Source of the DNA: an uncultured Veillonellaceae bacterium
GTDB lineage: Bacteria > Bacillota > Negativicutes > Veillonellales > Dialisteraceae
Length of the DNA: 39,386 nt
Assembly (NCBI GenBank): GCA_958348245.1
Contig: CATVYJ010000012.1
Span: forward strand, 1-39,386
Direction: 5' to 3'
The notes beneath the pieces are model-generated. The model did no database searches, had not been told where the DNA came from, and worked only from the letters and a program-made list of their open reading frames with translations. Positions 23,185-31,237 of the stretch are shown piece by piece (within the stretch, counting starts at the first letter, position 1; each line of letters begins with the position of its first letter). A program made the position numbers and the translations under genes.

Positions 23185-24120
23185 ATGGAACGGTTTCTTC
23201 TCGTCTTTCTCGATATCCTCGCGCCGCTTCTTCTGGGGCGCTGGCTCCGCCGGCGGGGCCTCTCGCAGGAATGGGTGCGCCGCCTCATCCGGGTGAACGT
23301 GGTGGGCGCCTTCTCCGGCCTGTCCGTCATTTCCTTCTGGAGCCTGCGCGTCGCGCCGGAGCTGCTGTGGCTGCCCCTGTCGGTCCTGCCCATCTGCTTC
23401 CTTTCCCTGCCCGTGTTCTACCTGTGGGAGAAAAAACGATTCTCCGACCCGCGCGATCAGGGGAGCTGCCTCATCGCCACCATGCTGGGCAATGTGGGGA
23501 CCCTCGCCGGGCTCTGCGCGTATACCCTCTACGGCGAGACGGGCTTCGCGTACATCCAGCTCATCGCCGTGCCCCAGATCCTCGTGATCGTCCTCTACTG
23601 TTTCCCCGCGGCGCAGCGCTATTACGACCGGTGGGCCGGCGGGGACGGGGCGCATAAGAAAGCCCGTCTGCGGGACATGCTCCTCACGTGGAACCAGCTC
23701 CCCGCGCTGTGCGTCCTCGCGGGCCTCGCCCTCGGCGCGGCGGGCGTGGATCGGCCTCCTGCGGTGGAGACGGTCTTCACCGTGCTCATCCACGCCAGCG
23801 CCTGGATGGGCATGATCCCCGTGGGCTACAGCCTCGATATGGCGGGCGTCAGGAAATACGCCCGGGTCATGTGGCCGCTCTTTCCCGTGAAATTTCTCTA
23901 CCTCCCGGCGTGCCTCGCAGTCATGACGCGCCTCGTCACGGACGATGCGGTGATCCTGTGGTGCGTGGTGCTCGCCGCCGCCGCGCCCACGGCCATCTTC
24001 GCCGTCGCCGCCGCCCAGCTCTACCGGCTCAATGTGGACATGGCGGAGGCGTCCTTCCTCACCACCACGCTGGCCTTCCTCTTCGTCGTCTATCCCGTCA
24101 TCTATGTCCTCGCTTCGTGA
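23185..24120 (+). CDS. AEC-family membrane transporter
   Basis: A 311-residue, almost entirely hydrophobic protein with about ten membrane helices in two halves, resembling the auxin-efflux-carrier (AEC) permease family. Features include NVVGAFSGLSVISFW near the start, MLGNVGTLAGL, and a C-terminal AAAAPTAIFAVAAAQLY segment. Such permeases often export organic acids or amino acids; the substrate here is unknown. The ATG is 4 bases after the ABC stop, so both are one operon, but a functional link is not shown. Confidence 0.75.
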   Translation: MERFLLVFLDILAPLLLGRWLRRRGLSQEWVRRLIRVNVVGAFSGLSVISFWSLRVAPELLWLPLSVLPICFLSLPVFYLWEKKRFSDPRDQGSCLIATMLGNVGTLAGLCAYTLYGETGFAYIQLIAVPQILVIVLYCFPAAQRYYDRWAGGDGAHKKARLRDMLLTWNQLPALCVLAGLALGAAGVDRPPAVETVFTVLIHASAWMGMIPVGYSLDMAGVRKYARVMWPLFPVKFLYLPACLAVMTRLVTDDAVILWCVVLAAAAPTAIFAVAAAQLYRLNVDMAEASFLTTTLAFLFVVYPVIYVLAS

Positions 24121-24122
24121 GC

Positions 24123-24140
24123 GCGGCGCGCCGCTTTTTT
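24123..24140 (+). terminator. Weak GC hairpin with T-run
   Basis: The palindrome 24123-24134 followed by six T could fold into a 4-bp hairpin after the AEC gene. It is short, so termination may be partial. Confidence 0.35.
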
Positions 24141-24173
24141 GATAGAATAAAGAAAAGGAGAGGAGGGGACGCC

Positions 24174-24425
24174 ATGCGAGACCTCATGGAAATCCCCGGC
24201 GTGGGGAAGAAAATGAAAGCGTACCTGGAAGCCCTGGGCATCCACGCCGTGGAAGACCTCGCGGGGCAGGACCCGGAGGAACTGTACCGGAGAGACTGCA
24301 CCCTGCGCGGGGAGCCCGTGGACCGGTGCGCACTGTACGTGTACCGCCTTGCCGTCTACTACGCGGAGACCGATCGCCCCGACCCGGCGAAGCTCCGGTG
24401 GTGGGCGTGGAAGGAGGAACCGTGA
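24174..24425 (+). CDS. Cdd1-type helix-hairpin-helix protein
   Basis: An 83-residue protein of the small Cdd1 ('pathogenicity locus') family. It has an N-terminal helix-hairpin-helix, IPGVGKKMKAYLEALGIHAVEDL, then DPEELY, VDRCALYVYRLAVYYAE, and the family C-terminal LRWWAWK. The fold suggests DNA or nucleic-acid binding, but the function is unknown. AGGAGGGG precedes the ATG. Its stop overlaps the GTG start of the next gene. Confidence 0.8.
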   Translation: MRDLMEIPGVGKKMKAYLEALGIHAVEDLAGQDPEELYRRDCTLRGEPVDRCALYVYRLAVYYAETDRPDPAKLRWWAWKEEP

Positions 24426-24910
24426 AAGACATCCGGCAGATTCCCCGTGCGGATATACGGGAAGTTACAACGCATAAAAAGGCGCATCTGCCGCTCCTGC
24501 TCCTCGGCGACGAAGAAGAAGCGATGATTGACCGGTATCTGGCGCGCGGCACGCTCTATGTCCTTTCCATTGGGGGAGAAGACGCCGCGGTGTGCGTCGT
24601 CACGGAAGAGGAGGGCGCGCTCGAAGTGAAAAACCTCGCCGTCGAGCCCGAAAGGCAGCGGCAGGGGATAGGCCGCGCCCTGCTCCGATGGGTGTGCGGG
24701 CGGTATCGGAACCGCTGCGGGACCATCCGCCTCGGCACGGGCGACGTCTCGCCCGCGCGGGCCTTCTACCGCGCCTGCGGCTTTGCCGAATGCGGGCGCA
24801 TCCCGGATTTCTTCCTGAAAAACTACAGCCGTCCCCTCTACGAAGACGGCCGCCTCCTCCGGGACATGATCCTCTACGAAAGAAAGAGCGCCGCGCCGTG
24901 GGACAAATGA
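24422..24910 (+). CDS. GNAT family N-acetyltransferase
   Basis: A 162-residue GCN5-like acetyltransferase with the acetyl-CoA pyrophosphate loop RQRQGIGRAL preceded by VKNLAVEPE and followed by the ARAFYRACGFAECG motif. The C-terminal DFFLKNYSRPLYEDGRLLRDMI resembles YvbK-like members. The substrate is unknown. GTG 24422 follows AAGGAGG and overlaps the Cdd1 stop (GTGA); upstream in-frame ATG 24326 lies inside the previous gene and is rejected. Confidence 0.85.
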   Translation: MKDIRQIPRADIREVTTHKKAHLPLLLLGDEEEAMIDRYLARGTLYVLSIGGEDAAVCVVTEEEGALEVKNLAVEPERQRQGIGRALLRWVCGRYRNRCGTIRLGTGDVSPARAFYRACGFAECGRIPDFFLKNYSRPLYEDGRLLRDMILYERKSAAPWDK

Positions 24911-24917
24911 GCGCAAA

Positions 24918-24947
24918 AAAACAGGGTACCCGAAGGTATCCTGTTTT
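24918..24947. terminator. Bidirectional terminator between the GNAT gene and rpsD
   Basis: A stem of about 13 bp with one wobble (24918-24930 with 24935-24947) around a CGAA loop, flanked by A- and T-runs, between two convergent genes. Confidence 0.85.
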
Positions 24948-24965
24948 CGTTTGTCTGTGTTCCAA

Positions 24966-25559
24966 TTACTTGGAGTAGAGTTCGACGATGTACGTTTCGT
25001 TGACTTCGTCCTTGTAGGGGAGTTCGTCGCGCATGGGCATGCGGGTGAGCGTAGCCGTCCAGTTGTCGAAGCTCTTTTCAATATACGGGAGGTCGAAGCT
25101 CTTCAGTTCCTGGAAAGACTGCTTGAACATGTCGTTCGTACGGTATTCTTCCCGGAGGGAGATGACCTGTCCCGGACGGACCGGATAAGACGGGATGTCC
25201 ACACGCTTGCCGTCTACGTTGATGAGGCCGTGGTTGACCATCTGACGGGCCTGACGGATGGAACGCGCGAAGCCTGCACGGTACACCAGGTTGTCCAGTC
25301 TGGTTTCCAGCAGGAACAGCAGGTTGGCGCCGGTAACGCCCGCCATGCGGTTCGCTTTATCGTAATAGCGGTAGAACTGTCTTTCAAGGACGTTGTACAT
25401 CGCTTTGACTTTCTGTTTCTCTGCGAGCTGAACGCCGTATTCAGACTGTTTCTTCTGACGCGCGTCAGCGGGCTGCCGTTTTAACGCTTTCGCATGGCCG
25501 TAAATGTTTACGCCGAAACGTCTGCATGCCTTAAAACGGGGATTTCTGTTTGTTGCCAT
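24966..25559 (-). CDS. rpsD: 30S ribosomal protein S4
   Basis: Primary 16S rRNA-binding protein that nucleates 30S assembly. The 197-residue product has the N-terminal S4 domain and the S4 RNA-binding motif (about 90-150; TRLDNLVYRAGFARSIRQARQMV and VDIPSYPVRPGQVISL). Only one cysteine is present near the N-terminus (C12), so this is the zinc-free form. It is a single-gene unit away from the S10/spc operons, as in B. subtilis. AGAGGTGAT precedes ATG 25559, and a hairpin leader lies just upstream. Confidence 0.97.
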   Translation of the reverse strand: MATNRNPRFKACRRFGVNIYGHAKALKRQPADARQKKQSEYGVQLAEKQKVKAMYNVLERQFYRYYDKANRMAGVTGANLLFLLETRLDNLVYRAGFARSIRQARQMVNHGLINVDGKRVDIPSYPVRPGQVISLREEYRTNDMFKQSFQELKSFDLPYIEKSFDNWTATLTRMPMRDELPYKDEVNETYIVELYSK

Positions 25560-25583
25560 TTAGATATCACCTCTTGTGCAAAC

Positions 25584-25620
25584 TACGCTGTCCGAAATAG
25601 ATTGGGCAATAGACAGCGTA
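25584..25620 (-). promoter_or_regulatory. rpsD leader hairpin, possible S4 autoregulatory element
   Basis: TACGCTGTC (25584-25592) and GACAGCGTA (25612-25620) form a perfect 9-bp stem around a 19-base loop, located between the rpsD start point and its ribosome site. S4 is known to repress its own mRNA through leader structures in Firmicutes; that this hairpin does so is inference. Confidence 0.5.
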
Positions 25621-25623
25621 TAC

Positions 25624-25652
25624 ATTATACCGGCCGTTCCGGGCTTTGTCAA
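25624..25652 (-). promoter_or_regulatory. Consensus sigma-70 promoter of rpsD
   Basis: On the minus strand TTGACA (25652-25647), exactly 17 bases, then TATAAT (25629-25624). Both boxes are perfect. The start point would fall at the base of the leader hairpin. Confidence 0.92.
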
Positions 25653-25664
25653 TTTTCCGCCGCA

Positions 25665-25925
25665 TCAGAAAAGCGCAAGCACAGCGAGAAAAATCGTCCC
25701 CGGCACGCCGAAGAGCGCCACCACCAGCGCGTCGAAAAGGCTCCAGTCCATATGCACGATGTGGAACGCGTCGAGAAAGAAATACAGCATGCCGCCCGCG
25801 ACGATATTTCCGAGGAAGGGCGCGACGGCGCAGCCGATGAATTTCACGAGGAGCAGCACGAGCCCCGCCGCAAACAGAAACAGAAATACGATGAGCGCCA
25901 GACTGAACCCGGCAATCGCAGCCAT
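25665..25925 (-). CDS. BofA-like (pro-sigmaK processing inhibitor family) membrane protein
   Basis: An 86-residue protein with two or three membrane helices (about 5-30, 38-52 and 66-86) and the family-like C-terminus FDALVVALFGVPGTIFLAVL. In spore formers BofA inhibits SpoIVFB in the mother cell; many relatives in non-sporulating anaerobes have unknown roles. ATG 25925 lies 8 bases after GAGGTG; the GTG at 25934 overlaps that site and is rejected. It is upstream of rpsD on the same strand but ends inside the rpsD promoter area, so the units are separate. Confidence 0.68.
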   Translation of the reverse strand: MAAIAGFSLALIVFLFLFAAGLVLLLVKFIGCAVAPFLGNIVAGGMLYFFLDAFHIVHMDWSLFDALVVALFGVPGTIFLAVLALF

Positions 25926-25970
25926 GAGAGACACCTCGTTTCTTTATAAAACAAATTCTTCCCTATATCT

Positions 25971-25999
25971 ATTATAAAAAAGTTTCCCCGCGCCTCCAA
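25971..25999 (-). promoter_or_regulatory. Promoter of the BofA-like gene
   Basis: TTGGAG (25999-25994), 17 bases, TATAAT (25976-25971) on the minus strand. The -10 is perfect and the -35 matches 3 of 6. Confidence 0.55.
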
Positions 26000-26039
26000 G
26001 GAGGGGGCACGTTCTTTTCCGCGTCGGGAGCGTGGAGAG

Positions 26040-26090
26040 TTGCTTTTCTTTTCAAATGGTCTATAATTTGACTATATGGTAAAAATATAG
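26040..26090 (+). promoter_or_regulatory. marR promoter and possible MarR operator
   Basis: TTGCTT (26040-26045), 16 bases, TATAAT (26062-26067). Overlapping and following the -10 are palindromic elements: CTATA-6-CTATA, and CTATAT (26072-26077) paired with ATATAG (26085-26090). An AT-rich palindrome covering the start site is what an autorepressing MarR regulator would bind; this is inferred. Confidence 0.55.
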
Positions 26091-26107
26091 ACGAACGGGA
26101 GGACATG

Positions 26108-26545
26108 ATGACGGAGCGGGAGTTGATCAGCGGGCTGTATCTGTCGTGGGCGCAGGGGACGGCGCTGTACGGGCGGTATGCGGAGCGGGCCGGGGTGAGC
26201 TACAGTGAGCTCATGGTGCTCTACGCCATGACTGACGGGGCGCGCACGCAGCGGGATATCGCGCTGGCCATGGAGCTCACGAAGCAGACGGTGCACGCGG
26301 CGGTGAAGCGTCTCATCGCCGCAGGCTGCGCGGCGCTCGAGGCGGACGGAGAGGACCGGCGGCGGAAGGCGCTGCGGCTCACGGCGGAAGGGGAGGCGCT
26401 GGCGGCGCGCGTGGTGACGCCCCTGAAGGAGATGGAGGCGCGGGTGTGCCGCGCGGTCGGGCCGGAGCGGCTCGCCGCAATGAAGGAGACGTCGGACCGG
26501 TTCAACGCGCTCTTTGCACAGGAGCTGGCGGAGGCGGACGCATGA
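26108..26545 (+). CDS. MarR family transcriptional regulator
   Basis: A 145-residue winged-helix regulator: N-terminal dimer helix, YSELMVLYAMTDGARTQRDIALAMELTKQTVHAAVKRLIAAG (about 31-72) as the DNA-binding helices, and the wing with the conserved DGEDRRRKALRLTAEGEAL. The ATG at 26108 is 5 bases after GGGAGG; the ATG at 26105 is only 2 bases away. Its stop overlaps the MATE start. A MarR-MATE pair parallels MepR-MepA, so it probably represses the pump until a drug-like ligand binds. Confidence 0.88.
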   Translation: MTERELISGLYLSWAQGTALYGRYAERAGVSYSELMVLYAMTDGARTQRDIALAMELTKQTVHAAVKRLIAAGCAALEADGEDRRRKALRLTAEGEALAARVVTPLKEMEARVCRAVGPERLAAMKETSDRFNALFAQELAEADA

Positions 26546-27846
26546 CGGCGCGTCTCTTTCTGTCGTACGTCGTGCCCGCCGTGCTGGCCATGACGCTCTC
26601 CGGGGTGTATGCGATCGTGGACGGATTTTTTGTGGGAAACCGCATCGGCGATCCCGGCCTGTCGGCCATCAATTTTGCCTATCCCGTGTCGGCGCTGCTC
26701 GAAGCGGCGGGCGCGGGCATCGGCATGGGCGGGGCGGTGCATTACGCGCTGTCCGCCGGGCGGGGCGACGGCGCGCGGGCCGGGGCGTACGCCGCGGCGG
26801 CGCTGCGGGCGCTCTTTCTGGCGGGAGCGGCGCTGTCGCTTGTCCTGTGGGCGACGGTGGAGCCGCTCCTGTACGTCATGGGCGCGCGGGACGGGCTGCT
26901 CCGGCTCGGCGCGGAGTACAATGCGGTCATCACCGCGGGAGGCTTCTGCCAGGTGATCGGCGTGGGGCTCGTGCCTCTCCTGCGGAACCGCGCGGGATCG
27001 CTGGCGGCGACGGCGGTGATGGTGACGGGCTTTGCGCTCAATGTGTCGCTGGATTATCTGTTTGTGTGGCGCATGGACTGGGGCATGACCGGCGCGGCGC
27101 TCGCCACGGTGATGGGACAGGGCGCGGCGGCGCTCCTCGGAGCGTATCTGCTCGCGCGGCGCGGCGCGTTTTCCTTCCGCCTGCGGGGCGGCGGGCGCGG
27201 GCTGTACGGGCCGGTCTTTTCCGTGGGGGCGGCGTCGTTCGGCCTGGCCATGACGCCGAATCTGTCGCTTGTCCTGGTGAACGGCTTTTCCGCGCATTAC
27301 GGGGGCGACTTCGCGGTGGCGGTGTACGCGGTCATCGCCTACGCGGTGTGCATCGTGTATCTCGCGCTGCAGGGCGTGGGCGAGGGGAGCCAGCCGCTCA
27401 TGAGCTTCTGCTGCGGCCGGCACGATGGGAGCGGGCTTGCGCGGGTGCTGCGGTGGGCTGCGGGGACGGCGCTCCTGCTCTCGGGGGCGAGCGCGTTCTT
27501 TTTCTGGCGCTGCGGCGAGGCGGTGAGCCGCTTCATGGGCGTGTCGCAGGCGGTGGCGGAAGCCTCCGGCGCGGTGTATCCGATTTTTCTGCTGGCGCTT
27601 CCTTTTGCGGCGCTGTCCCGCGTGGGGGCCGCCGCGTTTTACGCCGTGGGGGAGAGCCGGCCCGCCCAGTGGCTGTCCTACGCGGAGCCGCTCTTTCTCG
27701 GCGTCTTTCTGCTCGTGCTGCCTCCTTTCGGCGGACAGGACATGGTGTGGTGGAGCGTCACCGCGTCCCGCGCGGCGGCGTGCGCGCTGGCGTTCCTGCT
27801 CTGGCGTCGCCGGCGGGCCGCGCTCCGCTGCGCCGCCGCGGAGTGA
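26542..27846 (+). CDS. MATE family multidrug efflux pump
   Basis: A 434-residue integral membrane protein with about twelve helices in two homologous halves. It starts LFLSYVVPAVLAMTLSGVYAIVDGFFVGNRIG, a MATE signature, and has PNLSLVLVNGFSAHYGG and GVGEGSQPLMSFCCG at the start of the second half. MATE pumps export cationic drugs in exchange for sodium or protons. ATG 26542 overlaps the marR stop (ATGA). The closest functional comparison by context is MepA. Confidence 0.88.
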   Translation: MTARLFLSYVVPAVLAMTLSGVYAIVDGFFVGNRIGDPGLSAINFAYPVSALLEAAGAGIGMGGAVHYALSAGRGDGARAGAYAAAALRALFLAGAALSLVLWATVEPLLYVMGARDGLLRLGAEYNAVITAGGFCQVIGVGLVPLLRNRAGSLAATAVMVTGFALNVSLDYLFVWRMDWGMTGAALATVMGQGAAALLGAYLLARRGAFSFRLRGGGRGLYGPVFSVGAASFGLAMTPNLSLVLVNGFSAHYGGDFAVAVYAVIAYAVCIVYLALQGVGEGSQPLMSFCCGRHDGSGLARVLRWAAGTALLLSGASAFFFWRCGEAVSRFMGVSQAVAEASGAVYPIFLLALPFAALSRVGAAAFYAVGESRPAQWLSYAEPLFLGVFLLVLPPFGGQDMVWWSVTASRAAACALAFLLWRRRRAALRCAAAE

Positions 27847-27853
27847 GCTTCCG

Positions 27854-27880
27854 GTCCCGGACGGGTTCCGGGGCTTTTTT
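27854..27880 (+). terminator. Terminator after the MATE gene
   Basis: A 7-bp stem with one wobble (27854-27860 with 27868-27874) is followed by six T, 8 bases after the stop. Confidence 0.8.
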
Positions 27881-27977
27881 GCGTCCGCGGGCGGCGGGCG
27901 GATTTCCTTTCCGTTCCTCTGCGGAAGCGGCGCGGCGCGCGGAGAGACCCGGAGATTTTCTGGGGAAATGCCGCGTA

Positions 27978-27986
27978 TGGTATAAT
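27978..27986 (+). promoter_or_regulatory. Extended -10 promoter of polA
   Basis: TGG followed by a perfect TATAAT 40 bases before the polA GTG. The -35 region is poor, as often with extended -10 promoters. Confidence 0.6.
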
Positions 27987-28025
27987 ACGGATAAAAATTT
28001 TACTGCGTTGTTTGAGGAGGCGCCT

Positions 28026-30596
28026 GTGGAGAAAGAACTGGTCATCATTGACGGCAACAGCCTGCTGTACCGCGCGTTTTACGCGCTGCCGCTCCTGTCG
28101 AAAAACGGGGTCTACACGAACGCGGTGTACGGATTCCTGCGCATGCTCCTCGGGGTGTACCGCTCCATGGACCCGGAGTATGTGGCGGTGTCGTTTGACA
28201 AGGACAAGCACACGTTCCGCATGGAGCTCTACGATGAATACAAGGGCACGCGGAAGCCCGCGCCGCCGGAGCTGGTGCCGCAGTTTGCGCTCATCCGGGA
28301 CGCGCTCCGCGTGATGGGCATCGCCCAGTACGAGATGGCGGGCTTCGAGGGGGATGACATCCTGGGGACGCTCGCCGCGCGCTATGAGGGGACGTTTCCC
28401 GTGAAGGTCATCACCGGGGACCGGGACGCGCTGCAGCTCGTGACGGACCGCACGACGGTGCTCCTCACGCAGCGGGGCATCTCGGATATGGCGGAGATGA
28501 CGCCCGCCGCGGTACAGGCGAAGTACGGCATCACCCCCGCGCAGGTGGTGGACATGAAAGCCCTCATGGGCGACGCGTCGGACCACATCCCCGGCGTGGC
28601 CGGCATCGGGGAGAAGACGGCGGTCAAGCTCCTCGGCACGTACGGCACGCTGGACAATCTCTACGCCGGGGCGGACGCCATCAAAGGCAGGCTCGGCGAG
28701 AAGCTCCGCGCGGGGAAGGACGCGGCGTATCTCTCGCAGACGCTCGCCCGCATCCGCCGGGACGTGCCGGTGGACGCGCCGCTCGAGGCGATGCATCAGC
28801 CGGTGCACGCTGACGAAATGCGGGAACTCTTCCAGCGCCTCGGCTTCGAGCAGCTCGCGGAGGAATTTGCGGCGCTGCCCCGCTTTCAGGCGCTCGCCGC
28901 GGCGAAGCAGGAAGCGAAGCCCGCGCGGACGCTCCGTCCCTGGGACGGCACGGAAGACCTGACGGGCCGGGTGTGCGCCCTGTCGCTTTCGCTCACGGGG
29001 ACCGCGCCGTTTTACGGCTGGGACGCGGCGGTGATTTTCTGCGGGGACGAGGCGTGGGAAGTGGCGGAGGACGAGGCGGAGAGCGCGGCGGCGGCGCTCC
29101 GGCAGGCGAAGGCCGTGGCCGCGGCGGACAGCAAGTCTCTCCGGGAGAGCGGCTTTCCCTGCGAAGGCATCCCGTTTTTTGACCTGACGCTGGCGGCGTA
29201 CCTCCTCGACCCCACGCGCGTCACCTATCCGCTGTCGTATCTGGCGGAAGCGTTCGGCGCGCAGCCGGTCTACCCGGACGAAGCGGAGACCGCGGCGGAG
29301 CGGTGCGCGGTCACGGCGGATTTCCTCGCCGGCGTATACGAGGCGGCGGAGCGGAAGCTCGCGGAGCGGGGACTCACGAAGCTCTTCCAGACGGTGGAGA
29401 TGCCGCTCGTGCCCGTGCTGGCCGCCATGGAGCGGGCGGGCATCGCCACGGATCAGGCGCGCTGGGAGGAAGTGCGGGAGGAGATGGAGACGCGGGAGCG
29501 CCGCCTGCTCCGCACCATTTACGAGGAAGCGGGAGAGAGCTTCAACGTCAATTCGCCGAAGCAGCTCGGGCATATCCTCTTTGAGAAGATGGGCATGCCC
29601 GCGGGCAAGAAGACAAAGACCGGCTGGTCCACCGCGGCCGACGTGCTGGAGGCGCTCGCCGCGGACTATCCTTTCGTGAAGGAAATCCTCACGTACCGCA
29701 CGCTGGCGAAGCTCACGTCCACCTATCTGGACGCGCTGCCGCAGCTCATCCGGCCCGAGACGGGGCGCATCCACACGTCGTTCAACCAGACGGTGACGGC
29801 CACGGGGCGGCTCTCCAGCTCGGACCCGAATCTGCAGAATATTCCCGTCCGCACGGAGGAGGGCCGGAAGATCCGCTCGCTCTTCGTGCCCGGCGCGGGG
29901 TACGACTGCTTCATTTCCTCGGATTATTCCCAGGTGGAGCTCCGCGTGCTGGCCCACATGTCCGGCGACGAGAGCCTCATCCGGGCCTTCCGGGAGAAAG
30001 AGGACATTCACCGCCGCACCGCCGCGGAGGTGCTGGGTATCCCCATGGAGGAAGTCACGGCGGAGCAGCGCTCCCACGCGAAGGCCGTGAATTTCGGCAT
30101 CATCTACGGCATCAGCGATTTCGGCCTCGCGCGGCAGCTCGGCATTTCCCGCAGGGCCGCGGCGGACTATATCCAGACGTATTTCGAGCGCTATCCCCGC
30201 ATTCACGCCTTCATGGAGGAAATGGTGCAGAAGGCGCGCGACACGGGCCGGGCGGAGACGCTCTTCGGGCGCGTGCGGGACCTGCCGGATATCCGGAGCA
30301 AGAATTTCGCCCGCCGGTCCTTTGCGGAGCGCACCGCCATGAACACGCCCATTCAGGGCACGGCGGCGGACATCATGAAGATCGCCATGATCCGCGTGGA
30401 CCGGGCGCTCCGGGAAGGGCGCTTCCGGAGCCGCATTCTGCTCCAGGTGCACGACGAACTGGTGGTGGAGGCCGTGCGGGACGAAGTGGAAGCCGTGTCG
30501 GCGCTGCTCCGCCGGGAGATGGAAGGCGCGGCGGAGCTCTCGGCGCCTCTCGTGGCGGACGTGCACACGGGGGCGAACTGGGCGGAAACGAAGTAG
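28026..30596 (+). CDS. polA: DNA polymerase I, GTG start, inactive proofreading domain
   Basis: Repair polymerase that removes RNA primers and fills gaps. The 856-residue product has an N-terminal 5'-3' nuclease domain (about 1-290; IDGNSLLYRAFYALP, GFEGDDILGTLA, GDASDHIPGVAGIGEKTA), a degenerate 3'-5' exonuclease domain (about 300-460), and a full polymerase domain with motif A DYSQVELRVLAHMSGD (D633), RSHAKAVNFGIIYGIS and motif C LQVHDELV (D810). Exonuclease motif I reads ALSLSLTG rather than DxE, so proofreading is lost, as in many Firmicutes. GTG 28026 follows AGGAGG by 5 bases; the longer upstream frame runs through the MATE gene and is rejected. Confidence 0.96.
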   Translation: MEKELVIIDGNSLLYRAFYALPLLSKNGVYTNAVYGFLRMLLGVYRSMDPEYVAVSFDKDKHTFRMELYDEYKGTRKPAPPELVPQFALIRDALRVMGIAQYEMAGFEGDDILGTLAARYEGTFPVKVITGDRDALQLVTDRTTVLLTQRGISDMAEMTPAAVQAKYGITPAQVVDMKALMGDASDHIPGVAGIGEKTAVKLLGTYGTLDNLYAGADAIKGRLGEKLRAGKDAAYLSQTLARIRRDVPVDAPLEAMHQPVHADEMRELFQRLGFEQLAEEFAALPRFQALAAAKQEAKPARTLRPWDGTEDLTGRVCALSLSLTGTAPFYGWDAAVIFCGDEAWEVAEDEAESAAAALRQAKAVAAADSKSLRESGFPCEGIPFFDLTLAAYLLDPTRVTYPLSYLAEAFGAQPVYPDEAETAAERCAVTADFLAGVYEAAERKLAERGLTKLFQTVEMPLVPVLAAMERAGIATDQARWEEVREEMETRERRLLRTIYEEAGESFNVNSPKQLGHILFEKMGMPAGKKTKTGWSTAADVLEALAADYPFVKEILTYRTLAKLTSTYLDALPQLIRPETGRIHTSFNQTVTATGRLSSSDPNLQNIPVRTEEGRKIRSLFVPGAGYDCFISSDYSQVELRVLAHMSGDESLIRAFREKEDIHRRTAAEVLGIPMEEVTAEQRSHAKAVNFGIIYGISDFGLARQLGISRRAAADYIQTYFERYPRIHAFMEEMVQKARDTGRAETLFGRVRDLPDIRSKNFARRSFAERTAMNTPIQGTAADIMKIAMIRVDRALREGRFRSRILLQVHDELVVEAVRDEVEAVSALLRREMEGAAELSAPLVADVHTGANWAETK

Positions 30597-30604
30597 GAGG
30601 CAGT

Positions 30605-31237
30605 ATGTATCGCATCGGACTGACCGGCGGCGTGGGCTGCGGCAAGAGCACCGTCTCGTCCTATATGGCCGGGCTGGGCCTGCCCGTCATTGACGGGGAC
30701 AAATTGTCCCGGGAAGCGGTCACGCCGGGAAGCGCCGCCATGGAGCGCATCCGGCAGGTCTTCGGGCCGGAGGTGTTCCTGCCGGACGGGCGCCTCGACC
30801 GGGTGAAAATGGCGAAGCTCGTTTTTTCCGACGAAGACAGGCGGCAGGCGCTGAACGCCATCATCCATCCCTACGTGTGGCAGCGCACGGAGGCGGGCCT
30901 CATCGCCGCCCAGCGGGAGGGCAGCCCCGTCGTGGTGCTGGACATGCCGCTCCTTCTGGAGATCGGCTGGCAGCTCCGCAGCGAAGCCGTGTGGGTGGTG
31001 AAGGTGCCTCTGGCGGAGCAGATCCGCCGGGTGTGCGGGCGGGACCACGTGTCCCGGGAAGACGCTCTCGCGCGCATCCGCAAACAGATGCCCACGGAAA
31101 ATAAACTGAACTATGCGGACGTGGTCATCGACAACAGCCGGTCCCTCGGCGCGACGAAGCGGCAGGTGCGGGAGGCGCTCGCCCGCGTGCCCGGCTTTGT
31201 GATGCCCGGAGCGCCGTCCCGCGGGGAAGCGCCATGA
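30605..31237 (+). CDS. coaE: Dephospho-CoA kinase
   Basis: Catalyses the last step of coenzyme A synthesis, phosphorylating dephospho-CoA. The 210-residue P-loop kinase has LTGGVGCGKST (6-16), the DGDKLSREAV substrate region, and DMPLLLEIGWQ. It follows polA by 8 bases with GGAGG before the ATG. polA-coaE is a common pairing, usually with mutM between them, which is missing here. The stop overlaps the next start. Confidence 0.95.
   Translation: MYRIGLTGGVGCGKSTVSSYMAGLGLPVIDGDKLSREAVTPGSAAMERIRQVFGPEVFLPDGRLDRVKMAKLVFSDEDRRQALNAIIHPYVWQRTEAGLIAAQREGSPVVVLDMPLLLEIGWQLRSEAVWVVKVPLAEQIRRVCGRDHVSREDALARIRKQMPTENKLNYADVVIDNSRSLGATKRQVREALARVPGFVMPGAPSRGEAP

Noticed and set aside
26514..28025. N-terminal extension of polA by 504 codons
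   Set aside because: It runs out of frame through the MATE gene and past a terminator; the GTG at 28026 has a correctly spaced AGGAGG and gives the family N-terminus.
27678..30566. 962-codon minus-strand frame
   Set aside because: Antisense shadow of polA; no domain and no ribosome site or promoter.
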